DNA from: AP-15 sp963772295
Lineage (GTDB): Bacteria; Pseudomonadota; Alphaproteobacteria; ATCC43930; CGMCC-115725
Reading direction: 5' to 3'
DNA: 64,000 bases
Assembly: GCA_963772295.1 (NCBI GenBank)
Contig: CAVYWO010000002.1
Coordinates: 62,001 to 126,000, forward strand
A program made the translations under genes and the position numbers. The notes beneath the pieces were generated by a model. The model made no database searches and was not told the DNA's origin. It saw only the letters and a list, made by a program, of their open reading frames with translations. This document shows positions 44,581 through 54,023 of the stretch, one piece after another. Each line of letters begins with the position of its first letter. The first letter of the stretch is position 1.

Positions 44581-45557
44581 TTTATTTGCTGAAAATGGCC
44601 CGCTCGACCTGGACCGATAGCCGGATCGCGTGACTCTCGGCGGCCGCTGAACGCTCCAGGATCGCGTAACATGAATCACGCCTAAGGTGTTGATATATAT
44701 CAATAACCCACTTATAACATAATTGCAGAGCGTTTTTAGCGCGGCGGCGCGGCGCACGACCTCTGCGGAGAGGTTTGCGCGGGGGACGGGCCGCGCGCCG
44801 GTGCGCTGAAAACGGGTTGGACCAAACCAGGACTAAACCGTGTCATGCTGGCGGCAGCTATGGGGATTGAATGACCCGGGCGCGGGCGAGTTGGGGTGGT
44901 CGAGCGGGCTGGGGCGTGGAGGTCTGTGGCGGAGGCGGCGATACTGAAGTGCACCGCAGGTCGCTGGCCGGCCCGGCGGCGCGCGAGCCGCACCGGCCTG
45001 TCGCGGATGTTGTCCTACCATACGCCGTTAAATCCTACCGCGAAGCTCTGCATTGCTGCGACACTGGCTTTTTCCGATTGTGCTCTCGTCCGAACCAGGA
45101 CGGTGCTCTCCTAAACCGGCGTGTCGACGACTCTTTGCTTGCTGTTGTTGACCCCGTGGAGTCGTGGACGGCACGCCAGCATCTTTGCGCATGCGGCGGC
45201 AAATCCACCATCAAGACCACACCGAACCCGTTGCTGATTGCACCAATGCTTTACGAAAAGTAGCTTTCGATTGGTAAAAGCATTAGGCGAACGAACCTGC
45301 GGGACGGGGCGACGAGAATGACCCCTCGTAGCGCGAGTGCATGATCCCCATGTGGCTGGGCGACGCCACCTTCCAAGCATCCGCAGGCGAGAAGCCCAAG
45401 GGGCGGCACCACAAACCGCACTGGCCGCTCCGAGGGGCCTTGTCGATCGCAGAACAAGGGATTTTCAAGACTTTAGGAGGGGAGTCCAGGAACCGGTGAA
45501 TACGGTGGTCAGGTCAACGCCAAAACAGCGATTGTGAAGGAGAGGTCAAACACAACG

Positions 45558-45764
45558 ATGGAAAAGTCAGCGTCTACTTGGTCGTTCGAACAAGGAACAT
45601 TGACCGTACTCTACTTGGGCAAGACGGTGTCGCTTGGCCGCTACGCCACGCACGAATTCGCTGCGAAGGCAGCTGCGGTGTACTTCGCCAAGCACCAAGC
45701 GAGAAAGAAGCACTCGGCTTCGCGGCCCGAAAGCTCCGCTGCGGGCATGCTCTCCAAAAAATGA
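45558..45764 (+). CDS. Small hypothetical protein
   Basis: A 68-residue protein from the ATG at 45558: MEKSASTWSFEQGTLTVLYL and GKTVSLGRYATHEFAAKAAA, with a Lys/Ser-rich tail. The body looks like one beta hairpin and a helix. An AGGAGAGG lies 18 bp upstream, rather far, so the start may be the GTG at 45534. No family is known to me. Confidence 0.5.
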   Translation: MEKSASTWSFEQGTLTVLYLGKTVSLGRYATHEFAAKAAAVYFAKHQARKKHSASRPESSAAGMLSKK

Positions 45765-45875
45765 GTGACGCACCGACAGCGAACGCTTCAAGAGAGCAGA
45801 TACCGCCGAAAATAAAGCGGCATCGATAAAATCAGCGTACGCATCAGCCTCTAACCTAGGCGTAGCAATGGCCCG

Positions 45876-46073
45876 GTGGATAGAATGTACTCGCCAGAAT
45901 TGCTGAGAGTCGAAGCGGCTGAGTGTCGCCGCGGGGCGATCGGCAAGAGCGCTCGTGTTGAAAGAACTTTGCTTGCTTTAGCAGAGAGGCTCGAATCCCA
46001 GGCGACGGCTCTCGAGGCGCGGGAGTTGGCTGACCGACCGATAGTGCCAACGCGCTCACAAATTCTGGTCTGA
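45876..46073 (+). CDS. Small hypothetical helical protein
   Basis: 65 residues (MDRMYSPELLRVEAAECRRG) with a single long amphipathic helix up to ARELADRPIV. Proteins of the form SPExxRxEAxxCRxxA are widespread, uncharacterised and about this size in alphaproteobacteria. The GTG at 45876 or the ATG at 45885 may be the start. It precedes the groES fragment by 11 bp. Confidence 0.5.
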   Translation: MDRMYSPELLRVEAAECRRGAIGKSARVERTLLALAERLESQATALEARELADRPIVPTRSQILV

Positions 46074-46084
46074 GGAGACCATCT

Positions 46085-46141
46085 ATGAAACTGCGCCCAT
46101 TGCAGGACCACGTCCTGATTTGTCGTGTCGAGCCGGAGGCT
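46085..46141 (+). pseudogene. groES: groES 5' fragment
   Basis: The first 19 codons of a co-chaperonin (MKLRPLQDHVLICRVEPEA) remain, with the upstream GAGGAGACCATC leader, and agree closely with the complete groES at 58352 (MKLRPLQDRVLIRRVEPE). Coding similarity then ends and dispersed repeat copy E begins about 40 bp later. No CIRCE element precedes it. It is a partial duplicate, not an expressed chaperonin. Confidence 0.8.
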
Positions 46142-46179
46142 TGGGCGTCTAGGGCAGCGACAATCGCGGGCGTTTCCAC

Positions 46180-46251
46180 AGCGGCCCCCCGCCCCGTCTC
46201 CGGAACCTTCTTTCGTGCATCCGGCAACCCTGCGCGCCAAGAGGGACCCGC
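46180..46251 (-). repeat. Dispersed repeat, copy E (short form)
   Basis: Read leftward: CGGGTCCCTCTTGGCGCG, then CGAAAGAAGGTTCCGGAGA and CGGGGCGGGGGGCC. It follows the truncated groES fragment, in opposite orientation to it. Closest to copy D. Confidence 0.7.
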
Positions 46252-46431
46252 GGCGGGCCGCGATTACCGAGCGCGAGATTTGTCGTCGTCGCGCTCATTG
46301 GCAGCCCCCCTGTCGCAGAACCTCAAGCTAAATTTCACGGCGGTAGGGGGATTAACCGGGTTTGGCCGCGCGCGGCCCGGTAGGCCTTTCCATCCGATTG
46401 GCTTTGGGCGGTCCATCGTGTACTGCTGCCG

Positions 46432-47610
46432 AAATAACTAGACATTTGGCTCGCCTTGTGGCCTACTCAGCGGGTGAGCAGGAATTGGGTAGCCACTCTG
46501 GAGCTGAGAGCCGAACAGCAGGAACTGCTGCAAGGATGGGTTCGGGCGCATGGCACGCCGCAGCAGGTGGTGAAGCGCTGCCGGATTGTTTTGCTGGCGC
46601 ATGAGGGATACGCCGACGTGGCAATTGCGCAGGAGCTTGGATTGAATTCGGCACACCTGTCGGCTGTGGCGGGAGCGCTTCGTCGCCGCGGGGGCGCAGA
46701 GCTTGTGGGCGGTGGCCGAAGGACGCGGACGCAAACCCCAGCCGGGCCTGGCCGAACGCATTGTGAAGGCCACGCTGAGCAGCAAACCGCCTGGGCAGAC
46801 GCACTGGAGCACTCGGGCGATGGCCAGGGCCCAAGGCGTGGACGCGAGCACGGTGTGCCGCATCTGGCAGGAGCACGGCTTGCAGCCGCACCGGCAGGAG
46901 ACGTTCAAACTCTCGCGCGACCCGCAATTCGTGCCGAAGCTGCTGGATGTGGTGGGCGTGTACTTGCATCCGCCGCAGAACGCGGTGGTGCTGTGCGTGG
47001 ATGAAAAAAGTCAGATCCAGGCCTTGGATCGCACGCAGCCTGGGCTGCCGATGAAGCGGGGACGTTGCGGCACCTGGACGCACGACTATGTGCGCCATGG
47101 CACCACGACACTTTTTGCCGCGCTGAACGTGGCGGCCGGAACGGTCAGCGGGCGGTGTTTTCCGCGCCATCGGCATCAGGAGTTCTTGCGCTTTCTGCGC
47201 CAGATCGATGCCGAGTACGCGCCGGAGTTGGATTTGCATCTGGTGTTGGACAACTACGGCACACACAAAACCGCACAGGTCCAACGCTGGTTGAAGCGCC
47301 ATCCGCGCTTCACGGTACACTTCATTCCGACCAGCTCCAGCTGGCTGAATTTGGTGGAACGCTGGTTCGGCGATCTGACCGGCAAAGCCGTGCGCCGTGG
47401 CAGCTTTGCCAGTGTCCCGGACTTGGTGGCCGCGATCGAGGACTTCATTGCGGCTTGGAATCGCGATCCCAAGCCCTTTATCTGGCGGGCGCAAGCCGAA
47501 GATATCCTCGCCAAGATCGAGCGCTGTCGGCGGCGGCTGGAAGAGATTCAGCCCGGCTGCACCGTGCGTCGTACGCGAAAGAAGGCAGCGTGACATGTGT
47601 ATAGTTATTT
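46432..47610 (+). mobile_element. IS630-family insertion sequence
   Basis: The ends share AAATAACTA-ACA (46432 on the left; complement ending at 47610 on the right), a short inverted repeat. Between them is a two-frame IS630 transposase. Family members insert at TA. The exact bounds may be off by a few bases. The insertion point is close to a small protein fragment at 47605-47736. Confidence 0.7.
46456..47593 (+). CDS. IS630-family transposase (two overlapping frames)
   Basis: The first frame (VSRNWVATLELRAEQQELLQ, HGTPQQVVKRCRIVLLAHEG) encodes an HTH domain and runs until about 46700. The second continues GRKPQPGLAERIVKATLSSK, CRIWQEHGLQPHRQETFKLS and the DDE domain: VVLCVDEKSQIQALDR with the first Asp, LHLVLDNYGTHK with the second and SWLNLVERWFGDLTG with the Glu. 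Many IS630 relatives make a fusion by programmed frameshifting between such frames, so this may be functional. The total is about 375 residues, normal for the family. Confidence 0.85.
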
Positions 47611-47736
47611 GCGCATCATAACACTAGGAGATCGGGGAGCCGCCAGGGTACCGCGCACGATTTTGATTAGCCGCCGGACCTCCCGCATTTCCTCGGACTC
47701 GCGATCGAGAATAGCGGCCATGGACCCAATTGCCAT
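47605..47736 (-). CDS. Possible small hypothetical protein next to IS630
   Basis: A leftward 43-codon frame from the ATG at 47736 reads MAIGSMAAILDRESEEMREV and RRLIKIVRGTLAAP. The helical, charged middle looks like coding sequence. The stop lies inside the IS630 end, so the true C-terminus may have been lost on insertion. Low confidence. Confidence 0.3.
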   Translation of the reverse strand: MAIGSMAAILDRESEEMREVRRLIKIVRGTLAAPRSPSVMMRK

Positions 47737-47971
47737 GCCGACGACGGGGGAGCGGTGTTGGCGGCCTTCGCAAAGCCCGGAACGCGGCCCAGCCGGTCGG
47801 GGCATTCGCTAATCTGGTCATTCTGCAGCTTCCTCGCTCTCGGGCCACAGCGCATCTCCCATGGCCGATAGATGCGGCGCTGCATCGAGGAACCGGGTCA
47901 CCGCCGAAGCGAAGCGATCGACGCCTTGTCTCGATCGCCTACATGTCGGGCGACATGAAAAATTGACCCCA

Positions 47972-49912
47972 TGTTGCCTCACCCGGCGATGTTACCGAGA
48001 CGACGTCTGCAACCTGGAACGGGTTTACGTCGGACTTCGGATTGAACCGCAGGGTCGGGGCGGAGCTATGATGCCGGTGACCGGTGAAGCGGAAGCGGGC
48101 TCTGCTGGGGAACAACCCGTCGAGGAATAGCCGGTCGGAGACTTACGCCGATGGACCGGGGGCTGGTCGCAGCTGACCGGTTCCCGGAACTCGGCGGGCT
48201 TCAAATGCCGGGCCCAAGTCATCGGAGTAGATCTCCTAATCCCTCAAAAACCCATGGCAGCCCCTGCACGGTGGTCGCCGGCATCGACATGGTGGTCGGG
48301 TAACAAGCGATCGGCGATCTGGAGTTCCGGGGCAATGATGGCGGCGCTCTCGGCGATGATCCGGCGCGCCTGCTGGGCGCGCCACGCCTTCACCGCACGT
48401 TGCGCACCGTGCGCAGGTGGCGGTCATTGAACCGATCCGGATGGGTCAGCTTGAGCCGCCGCAGAACTTCCAATGCGGAGATCGTCGGCTCGCCATCGAG
48501 CCAGGCGCGAATTTGATCCTGCGCTTCGTCGAGCATCGAGGGCCGTTTCGGTACCGGCTTGCGACGACGGTACGGGCGGCGATGCGTCGGCCGCCGTTCG
48601 CCGTCACGCCACGCCGTCCTCAGGCTGGCGGCAAAGCGATCGAGATCGGCGACGGTGGGCTGTGGCGCCACCGGGTCCGTCCCGCGGCGATCGACGCGCT
48701 CGCCGAGATCCGCTTGCGCCGCGCGGATCTCGGCGAGCAGCGCCACCGGGTCAGCGCGGGCGTGGAGCTGTCGCAACCCGGCCTTGGCTTCTTCCCCGAC
48801 CTGCGCATGAGCCAACACTCGATCCATTGGCAGCGCCGGCGGGTGCGGGCGCCGATGCGCTTCTTCTCCTGCAGCTTGAAGGACGGCTGGAACAGGTTGG
48901 TGTGCAGCCGCGCGGCGGCGTAAAGGCGCGCGCGCCAAAGCCTGCGCCGACACCAAGCCCTCGAACCGGCCGTAGCCGACCAGGCGGCGGACGATCGAAC
49001 CGTTCTTTTGTTCGACCCAGGCGTGGTCGTTCTTGCGGTAAGCACGGGACCGCGTGACCTCCAGTCCCTGCGCCCGGCACCAATCGACGACCGGATCGTT
49101 CATGAAGGCACCGTCGTTGTCGAAGTCGACGCCACGCAACGGAAACGGAAACAGCTCCCTTGCCGCCGCTAGCGATTCGATCACCAGCTCGCCGTTGCGG
49201 ACGACGACCGGCACGCATTCCGTCCAGCCGGTCGCGATGTCCGTCAGGACCATCGTCTGCACAAAGGTGCCGGCTGCCGACGTGCCGGCATGCGCGACGA
49301 AATCGACCTCGACGAAGCCCGGCGGCGGGTCGTTCCAATCGCCAAATGTGCGCACCGGAACCGAACGCCGCACTGCCGAACTGAACCCTGCGCGCCGCCG
49401 CCGTCCGCCGCGCGCGACGAGCCGCACCTCGCTCAGCAACCGGTCGATGCTCGCCGGGCTGATCGCCAGCAGCAAGGCGCGAAACTCAGCCCTGAGGGCG
49501 AGCTTGCCGTGCCGTTCGAGGGCCGGGAGCAGCGCCGAGATCAGTGGCTTGAGCCGCTTCGAGCAGATCCGATCGGAGGCCTCCCACAATACGATCAGCG
49601 CCTCACGGACCGGCGCGCCGTACCGACGAGCAGCGGTTCGGGCCGGCGGGAGCCGCCGCCCGCCTACCACCGTCAAGAGTTCGGACCGCGTGCTTGCGAT
49701 GGTAGCCGGTGACCGCCACAAACTCGTCCAAGATCGTCGTTCGGCCGGCCCTGTTGCTGCGCTGATACCGCTCCCTGATTGCCGCTACCAGTTCGGTCCT
49801 TGTCGACATGCTGACCCGCCTTGCCATCCCTTGCCCCGAAGATGCTCCGCCGTCGGTAGCATCTTCGCTGAGGCAACGGATTCAGCCGGTAACATTCCGC
49901 GCGAGGCAATGC
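47972..49912 (-). mobile_element. IS element with rve-type transposase and 26-bp inverted ends
   Basis: The left end (47973-47998) reads GTTGCCTCACCCGGCGATG then TTACCGA. The right end (49887-49911) is its imperfect complement, CGGTAACATTCCGCGCGAGG then CAATG. A second partial copy of the right end (GGTAGCATCTTCGCTGAGGC) is at 49852. The transposase between is on the minus strand and heavily frameshifted. The IS family is uncertain. Confidence 0.65.
48243..49809 (-). pseudogene. rve-domain transposase, several frameshifts
   Basis: The start is MSTRTELVAAIRERYQRSNR with TGYHRKHAVRTL. After a frame change near 49690 it goes on to RYGAPVREALIVLWEASDRI and the catalytic part: PGFVEVDFVAHAG (Asp), RGVDFDNDGAFMN (Asp), KNDHAWVEQKNGSIVRRLVG (Glu). 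Near 48920 LYAAARLHTNLFQPSFKLQE lies in another frame, and after 48830 it returns. The last part (AVKAWRAQQARRIIAESA) is again in another frame. At least three indels make the gene non-functional, or they are assembly errors. Confidence 0.8.
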
Positions 49913-50187
49913 GCCCCCTGACGACATCAGGAACACGCTATGCGACGGAGCCTGCCCGAGCTCCGTCGACGTGGCGAGCGCAGGTCCGCTTTCCCGTCCG
50001 ACAATCATGCTGTCCGGTTTGGCGCCCTCGGCCCAGGATTGCCGGACATTTCGAGGGTGACTGCTTATCGGTCGAAAGCCCTACGCCAGATAATTTTCAA
50101 AATGACAGCGGTCGGCCGGCGGGCGACTCCCCCATGCTATCGTGAAACAGAGCTATCCGCAGCGGCGCTGGCTAGGGGAGATTTACC

Positions 50188-50367
50188 ATGTTCGTGATCC
50201 GCGTCGCGTATCCTGGCGGGCATTCAGTCTGGTTAACGCGAAGGTTCCCCTCGGCTGCTTGGGGACCGGAGAAAGACGCCCTGTCGTTTCCGACTGAGGC
50301 AGATGCCGCGCGCACGGCTGCGCGCCTCCGGCCCGCTGGCCCGGTTACCATCGAGCCTGTCCAGTAA
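50188..50367 (+). CDS. Small hypothetical protein
   Basis: A 59-residue protein from the ATG at 50188 after GGGGAGAT: MFVIRVAYPGGHSVWLTRRF, then PTEADAARTAARLRPAGPVT. A short beta strand pair and one helix are predicted from the pattern. The good ribosome site and codon pattern support it. No family is known to me. The region 49913-50187 is without a gene. Confidence 0.55.
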   Translation: MFVIRVAYPGGHSVWLTRRFPSAAWGPEKDALSFPTEADAARTAARLRPAGPVTIEPVQ

Positions 50368-50405
50368 GGCAATGCTCGAGCGCGGGTCGGTCCGGTCGGG
50401 CGCCG

Positions 50406-50792
50406 TCAGGCTTTGCGGAGAATGCGCTCGATCTCGCCGACAGCGGCCCCATAGACCTCGGCGACCCGGGCAACCGTCATGCCGTATTTCGCGAAGGCGC
50501 GGATGCGCGCGAATTGCGACCGTGGGATCGCGGGCGTCGACGGCGGCTCAAGGCTGACCGACGCTTCGACCACCTGCTGACCGACCGGCGGCGCCGGCGA
50601 GATTATTCCGAGCACACGCGGTTTGCGCGTCGATTGGTCGGCGGGCGTCGGGGATTCGGGCGCTAACAACTCGCTGACTGGCGGTTTCGACGTGAACAGC
50701 GCTTCGGCCGCTTGGCGCGCTCTGGTGATCCGCTCGCGATCATCGCCGCGCGCCTGCGCTTGTTGCGATCGGCTAAGCAAGATTAGCTCCAA
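50406..50792 (-). CDS. Hypothetical protein with C-terminal HTH-like segment
   Basis: 128 residues from the ATG at 50792. The first 85 are low-complexity, Pro/Ser/Arg-rich (EALFTSKPPVSELLAPESPT). The last 40 form a compact motif, IPRSQFARIRAFAKYGMTVA then RVAEVYGAAVGEIERILRKA, which resembles a small helix-turn-helix of the type that follows the pattern GMTVAxVAxxY. A DNA-binding role is possible. It stands alone. Confidence 0.55.
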   Translation of the reverse strand: MELILLSRSQQAQARGDDRERITRARQAAEALFTSKPPVSELLAPESPTPADQSTRKPRVLGIISPAPPVGQQVVEASVSLEPPSTPAIPRSQFARIRAFAKYGMTVARVAEVYGAAVGEIERILRKA

Positions 50793-50930
50793 ATCGTTGA
50801 ATCATCTTCGCGATATAGAAAGGGCGATTCGTTAATTTTGGCAAGCGGGACTTGGGCGGTCTCGCGCATAAAAACCGAGCTTGTGGACAGCCGCCCTGCT
50901 CCGCCTGAATGTCGGCGCAAGATAGAGATG

Positions 50931-51311
50931 TCACCCGGCGGAGAGCGAGTGGCGCTGGCGCTCGTTCAGCAAGTCGTTAGGCGTTTGCTCGTCCTCACCA
51001 TACACCTGCCCGTTTTCCAACCTTGTATAAAGCCTGCACCCCGCGGCGATCTGCGCTGCCAGTGCGGCAGTCGCAGGAAAGGACACAAAGTCGTCATCCG
51101 GTTCCTCGCCTTTCGCGGCGGCGACGGCCTGTCGGGCGGTGTCGCCGATTGCAAAGACAGTCGCCGACGGATCACCGGCCTCGTAATGCAGCACTGCGAT
51201 GTGTTTTTCAGGGGTCTTTGGAATGCTTAAAATCCTCCCGCCATGCGGTTTATAGGTCTGATGGTGGCGCGGCTTTCGTACTTTTATACGAAAGGTGCAT
51301 GGTTCGTTCAA
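50931..51311 (-). CDS. Hypothetical protein
   Basis: Up to 126 residues. The body reads GGRILSIPKTPEKHIAVLHY, EAGDPSATVFAIGDTARQAV and AAGCRLYTRLENGQVYGED. No ATG precedes the body; the TTG at 51311 or a later GTG must start it, or the 5' end was altered next to the hairpin repeat at 51313. I do not recognise the family. Confidence 0.45.
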   Translation of the reverse strand: MNEPCTFRIKVRKPRHHQTYKPHGGRILSIPKTPEKHIAVLHYEAGDPSATVFAIGDTARQAVAAAKGEEPDDDFVSFPATAALAAQIAAGCRLYTRLENGQVYGEDEQTPNDLLNERQRHSLSAG

Positions 51312-51312
51312 C

Positions 51313-51355
51313 CGAGCCTGCGCGCGCGTCTGGGGCGCGCAAACGCTGATTCGTT
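51313..51355. repeat. Diverged fourth copy of the 43-bp hairpin repeat
   Basis: Same length and ends as the units at 44433-44580 (CGAGCCTGC ... GATTCGTT) with about eight differences. The hairpin becomes GCGCGC/GCGCGC, so pairing is kept. It lies about 50 bp before the left end of the next IS element. Confidence 0.75.
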
Positions 51356-51621
51356 TCTAGATGTGGTGGCCCTGACGCCTTTACAAGAGAAATGACTTCT
51401 GGAAATGTGTCCACCAAATAGAGATGTCACTCTTTCTGCCATTTAGAAATGTCACTGTCGTTGGGGTCGGGCGTCGGGCGGGCGCGGAGCCCTCGGCGTA
51501 GCGCAGCGCCCGACCGACGCCCGATGCACCGCGCCTGTAGCCGCACCCGTTGTCTACCGAGCGGGCGTCAGCCCGCTCGGCTCGTAGAAGAACCCGGGCG
51601 GACAGGCAGGCTCCCGTTGCA

Positions 51622-51933
51622 TCAGTCGCGGCCGTAGCCGCGCGGTGGATCAATCGTCAGCAACTCGTCGAGGTCGATCTCGGTGATGGCCTGCAGCTTC
51701 TCGGCCGTCGGGGATCCCTCCAGGTTTTCCGGTAGCCGGTCGAGCCAGGCGCGATATTCGTCTTGCAGCGCGACCAGTGCGGCGACGGCGGCGGCCCAAC
51801 GTTGCGGGCGCGGCAGGACACGCGGCGCCCGCGCGGCGGGGTGCGCGTCGTGCGGCCGGCGCTGCTTGGCGCGGTGGCGCGCCTGCCGCTCGGCGGCGGT
51901 CATTGGGACAGAGCCGATGCGGTGTGCTGGCAT
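51622..51933 (-). CDS. Passenger hypothetical protein in the IS1202-like element
   Basis: 103 residues from the ATG at 51933. MTAAERQARHRAKQRR is a basic opening and PRPQRWAAAVAALVALQDEY, RAWLDRLPENLEGSPTAEKL then AITEIDLDELL follow. This conserved small protein is familiar from alphaproteobacterial genomes without assigned function. Its position inside the IS ends suggests it moves with the element. The stretch 51934-52384 between it and the transposase has no gene, only GC-rich palindromes near 52110-52165. Confidence 0.65.
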   Translation of the reverse strand: MPAHRIGSVPMTAAERQARHRAKQRRPHDAHPAARAPRVLPRPQRWAAAVAALVALQDEYRAWLDRLPENLEGSPTAEKLQAITEIDLDELLTIDPPRGYGRD

Positions 51934-52384
51934 CTCGACCTCCTATTGGCAATCGTGACGTCACGCTTCCCGACGGCGCTCAAACTCAGTTTCTTTGTTC
52001 GACCGAGCACCGTTTCTCCGTCCCGACCTGGCCCCCGAGGAGCGCCGCGCGCAGCTGCGGTCAAGACTGGCCGAAGGCCACCGCCGGAGGCGGCGCGCAG
52101 CGGTCTTGACGGCGGCGAGCACGTGGGCCTTCAGCCCACGGGCTTGACCCGTGGGGCCAGGCTTCGCCGGGTCGGGCGGAGGATCATGCGGCCTGCCGCT
52201 CGGCTGCCGTCATCGCCTGTCCGCTCAAGGGCTTAGAGCCTGCCCCGGCGAAGGCCGGGGACCTCGTTTCATAGGCTCTCTATTCCGTTACGTAACGAGT
52301 TTATCTAGGGTCGTGCCGCCGAGCTCTGTGCTCGGGCGGCACACGATGCTCCACCGCGCGTCAGCGCGCTGTGCTCGTAAACAC

Positions 52385-53692
52385 TCAGCCGACTTTGAAT
52401 AGGCGCGCGTCGCGCTGATCGCGGCGGCGCGGCGCCTTCCTGCTGCGAACCTCTGCCCGTTCGATCTGCTGTTCACGAATGAAGGCGAGGACGGCGCCGA
52501 GCCGCTTGTTCTCGACAATCGCGGCCTGCGGGACGTGGCGCAGCTCGTCGAAGGTACGGTAGGCGAGCGCGACGCCCCTGTAGCGGATCGATAGCCGGCC
52601 ATCGGGATAATCGACGACAGTGACCCGTTTGCCGATCGCCGCCTTGGCCTGGTCGCTCGGTTCCAGGATGAAGATCACCTTGTCGTATTGCAGCGTCAGC
52701 GCTTGCGAAAGGGTGCGTTCCTCCTTCCAGGCAAAGGCGTCCTCCAGATCGTCGCCGGCACGCAGCGGCCGGTGCAGGTCCTTCGCGTTCGCCGGCGGCT
52801 TGCCAAAGCGGGCGTTGTAGTCGGCCATGAAAGCCGGCAGCAAGGCGTTCCCTTCGGCCAGGCTGCGGGCGCCGGCCAGCCGCAACTCCTTGACCAGCCG
52901 ATCCTGCAAAGTCTTGTTCGCCCGCTCGACCCGGCCCTTCGCCTGGCTCGAATTGGCGCAGATGATGTCGATGTTCAAAGCATGCAGCGCACGCCCGAAC
53001 TGGGTCATCCCATCGCCGCCGATAGCACCCTCATGGTTGACCCGAAAGACCCCGTGCTTGTCGCTGTAGAAAGCGACCGGCTTGCCCCAGGCCTCCAGAT
53101 AGGCGCGCGCGGCATGGAAATAGGCGAAGGTCGACTCGCTTTCGACGAACTGCAGGTGCATCAGCCGGCCGGTCGCGTCGTCGACGAACACAAGCAACGT
53201 GCATTGCGGGCCGCGGTCCTCGAACCACCAATGCTCGCTGCCGTCAACCTGCACCAGTTCGCCGACGCAGTCACGGCGACAGCGCGGCTGGTGGACGCGC
53301 TTTCGCCGCTGCTTGCGATCGAGCCACAGCCCGGCTTCGACCATCCATAGCCGCAGCGTCTCGCGACCGAGCGTTATTCCGTGAACCTCGCGCAGCTTCT
53401 CAGCCGCCAAGCTCGGGCCGAAGTCCCAGTACCGCTCGCGAATGATCGACAGCACCTTGCTCCGAAACGCCTCGGGCTTGCGCCGGTTGCCCGGGCCGCC
53501 ACGCCGCTTCGAAATCAGGCCAGCAGCGCCCTCGATCCGGTACGCCTTCAACAGCCGGAACACCTGACGGCGCTCGAGCCTCAGCAGCTGCGCTGCCGCC
53601 TCGGTCGTCAGCCGCCGCTGATCCAAATCTCGCAGCACCTCGAGCCGCCTCAACTCGCCATCGCTCATCAGCCGAACCGTCACCCTTGACAC
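52385..53692 (-). CDS. ISNCY/IS1202-family transposase
   Basis: A 435-residue protein from 53692 with N-terminal HTH domains (LRRLEVLRDLDQRRLTTEAA, RRQVFRLLKAYRIEGAAGLI) and an rve-type core: GELVQVDGSEHWWFEDRGPQ with the first Asp, PVAFYSDKHGVFRVNHEG with the second, and NSSQAKGRVERANKTLQDRL with the Glu. The C-terminus has a beta-rich domain and a basic tail. The frame is intact and the length normal, so the element may still be active. Confidence 0.9.
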   Translation of the reverse strand: MSRVTVRLMSDGELRRLEVLRDLDQRRLTTEAAAQLLRLERRQVFRLLKAYRIEGAAGLISKRRGGPGNRRKPEAFRSKVLSIIRERYWDFGPSLAAEKLREVHGITLGRETLRLWMVEAGLWLDRKQRRKRVHQPRCRRDCVGELVQVDGSEHWWFEDRGPQCTLLVFVDDATGRLMHLQFVESESTFAYFHAARAYLEAWGKPVAFYSDKHGVFRVNHEGAIGGDGMTQFGRALHALNIDIICANSSQAKGRVERANKTLQDRLVKELRLAGARSLAEGNALLPAFMADYNARFGKPPANAKDLHRPLRAGDDLEDAFAWKEERTLSQALTLQYDKVIFILEPSDQAKAAIGKRVTVVDYPDGRLSIRYRGVALAYRTFDELRHVPQAAIVENKRLGAVLAFIREQQIERAEVRSRKAPRRRDQRDARLFKVG

Positions 53693-53806
53693 CCCCCGGA
53701 AATCCGCCCGGGAGTGTCATCTCTAATTGGCAGGCGGGTGACATTTTGATCCGGCGCCTACAGGAAAATCGCGCATAAGACGTTATCTGGAAACTCGCCG
53801 CCTCGT

Positions 53807-54023
53807 TCAGTAATGGAGACGTCGGCCCGGCTTCGTCGTCTCCGCGATCCCCTCGCGCGCGGCGATGTCGCGCAGCGCGTTTCGCGTCAGCGGATCGGGC
53901 CGCACGCTGGTGCGACGCGCGCCGACATAAACCTCCTGAAAGAGTAACGCGCCGCGCGTCTGCTCGACGGCGGCAAGGGCGCGGCTCCACTCTGCCGAGC
54001 GGCCGGGCTTTCGCCCGGCTCAT
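53807..54023 (-). pseudogene. Small conserved hypothetical protein, frameshifted at its start
   Basis: A leftward frame reads SAEWSRALAAVEQTRGALLF, QEVYVGARRTSVRPDPLTRN and ALRDIAAREGIAETTKPGRR, ending at 53807. Its only good start, the ATG at 54023 that overlaps the previous stop as ATGA, is in another frame, so an indel lies between about 54000 and 53990. The protein looks real and helical. No family is known to me. Confidence 0.45.

Larger units (their letters stand above)
51403..53751 (-). mobile_element. ISNCY/IS1202-like insertion sequence with passenger gene
   Basis: The left end carries two ATGTCAC boxes (AAATAGAGATGTCACTC at 51415 and ATTTAGAAATGTCACTG at 51441). The right end carries the complement GAGTGTCATCTCTAATTGG and GGGTGACATTTTGATCC at 53712-53751. 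The transposase is intact on the minus strand. A second leftward gene (51622-51933) lies between the transposase and the left end. About 2.35 kb in all. Confidence 0.75.

Noticed and set aside
46463..47596. A 377-codon minus-strand frame opposite the IS630 transposase
   Set aside because: Shadow frame; the DDE motifs are on the plus strand.
49054..50145. A 363-codon plus-strand frame over the IS at 48-50 kb
   Set aside because: It runs antisense to the rve transposase, past the IS end, and has Arg/Ser/Thr-rich low-complexity composition.
52100..52170. GC-rich palindromes inside the IS1202-like element as a regulatory RNA
   Set aside because: Short, without conserved loops or a second copy in the window; ordinary high-GC inverted repeats cannot be excluded.
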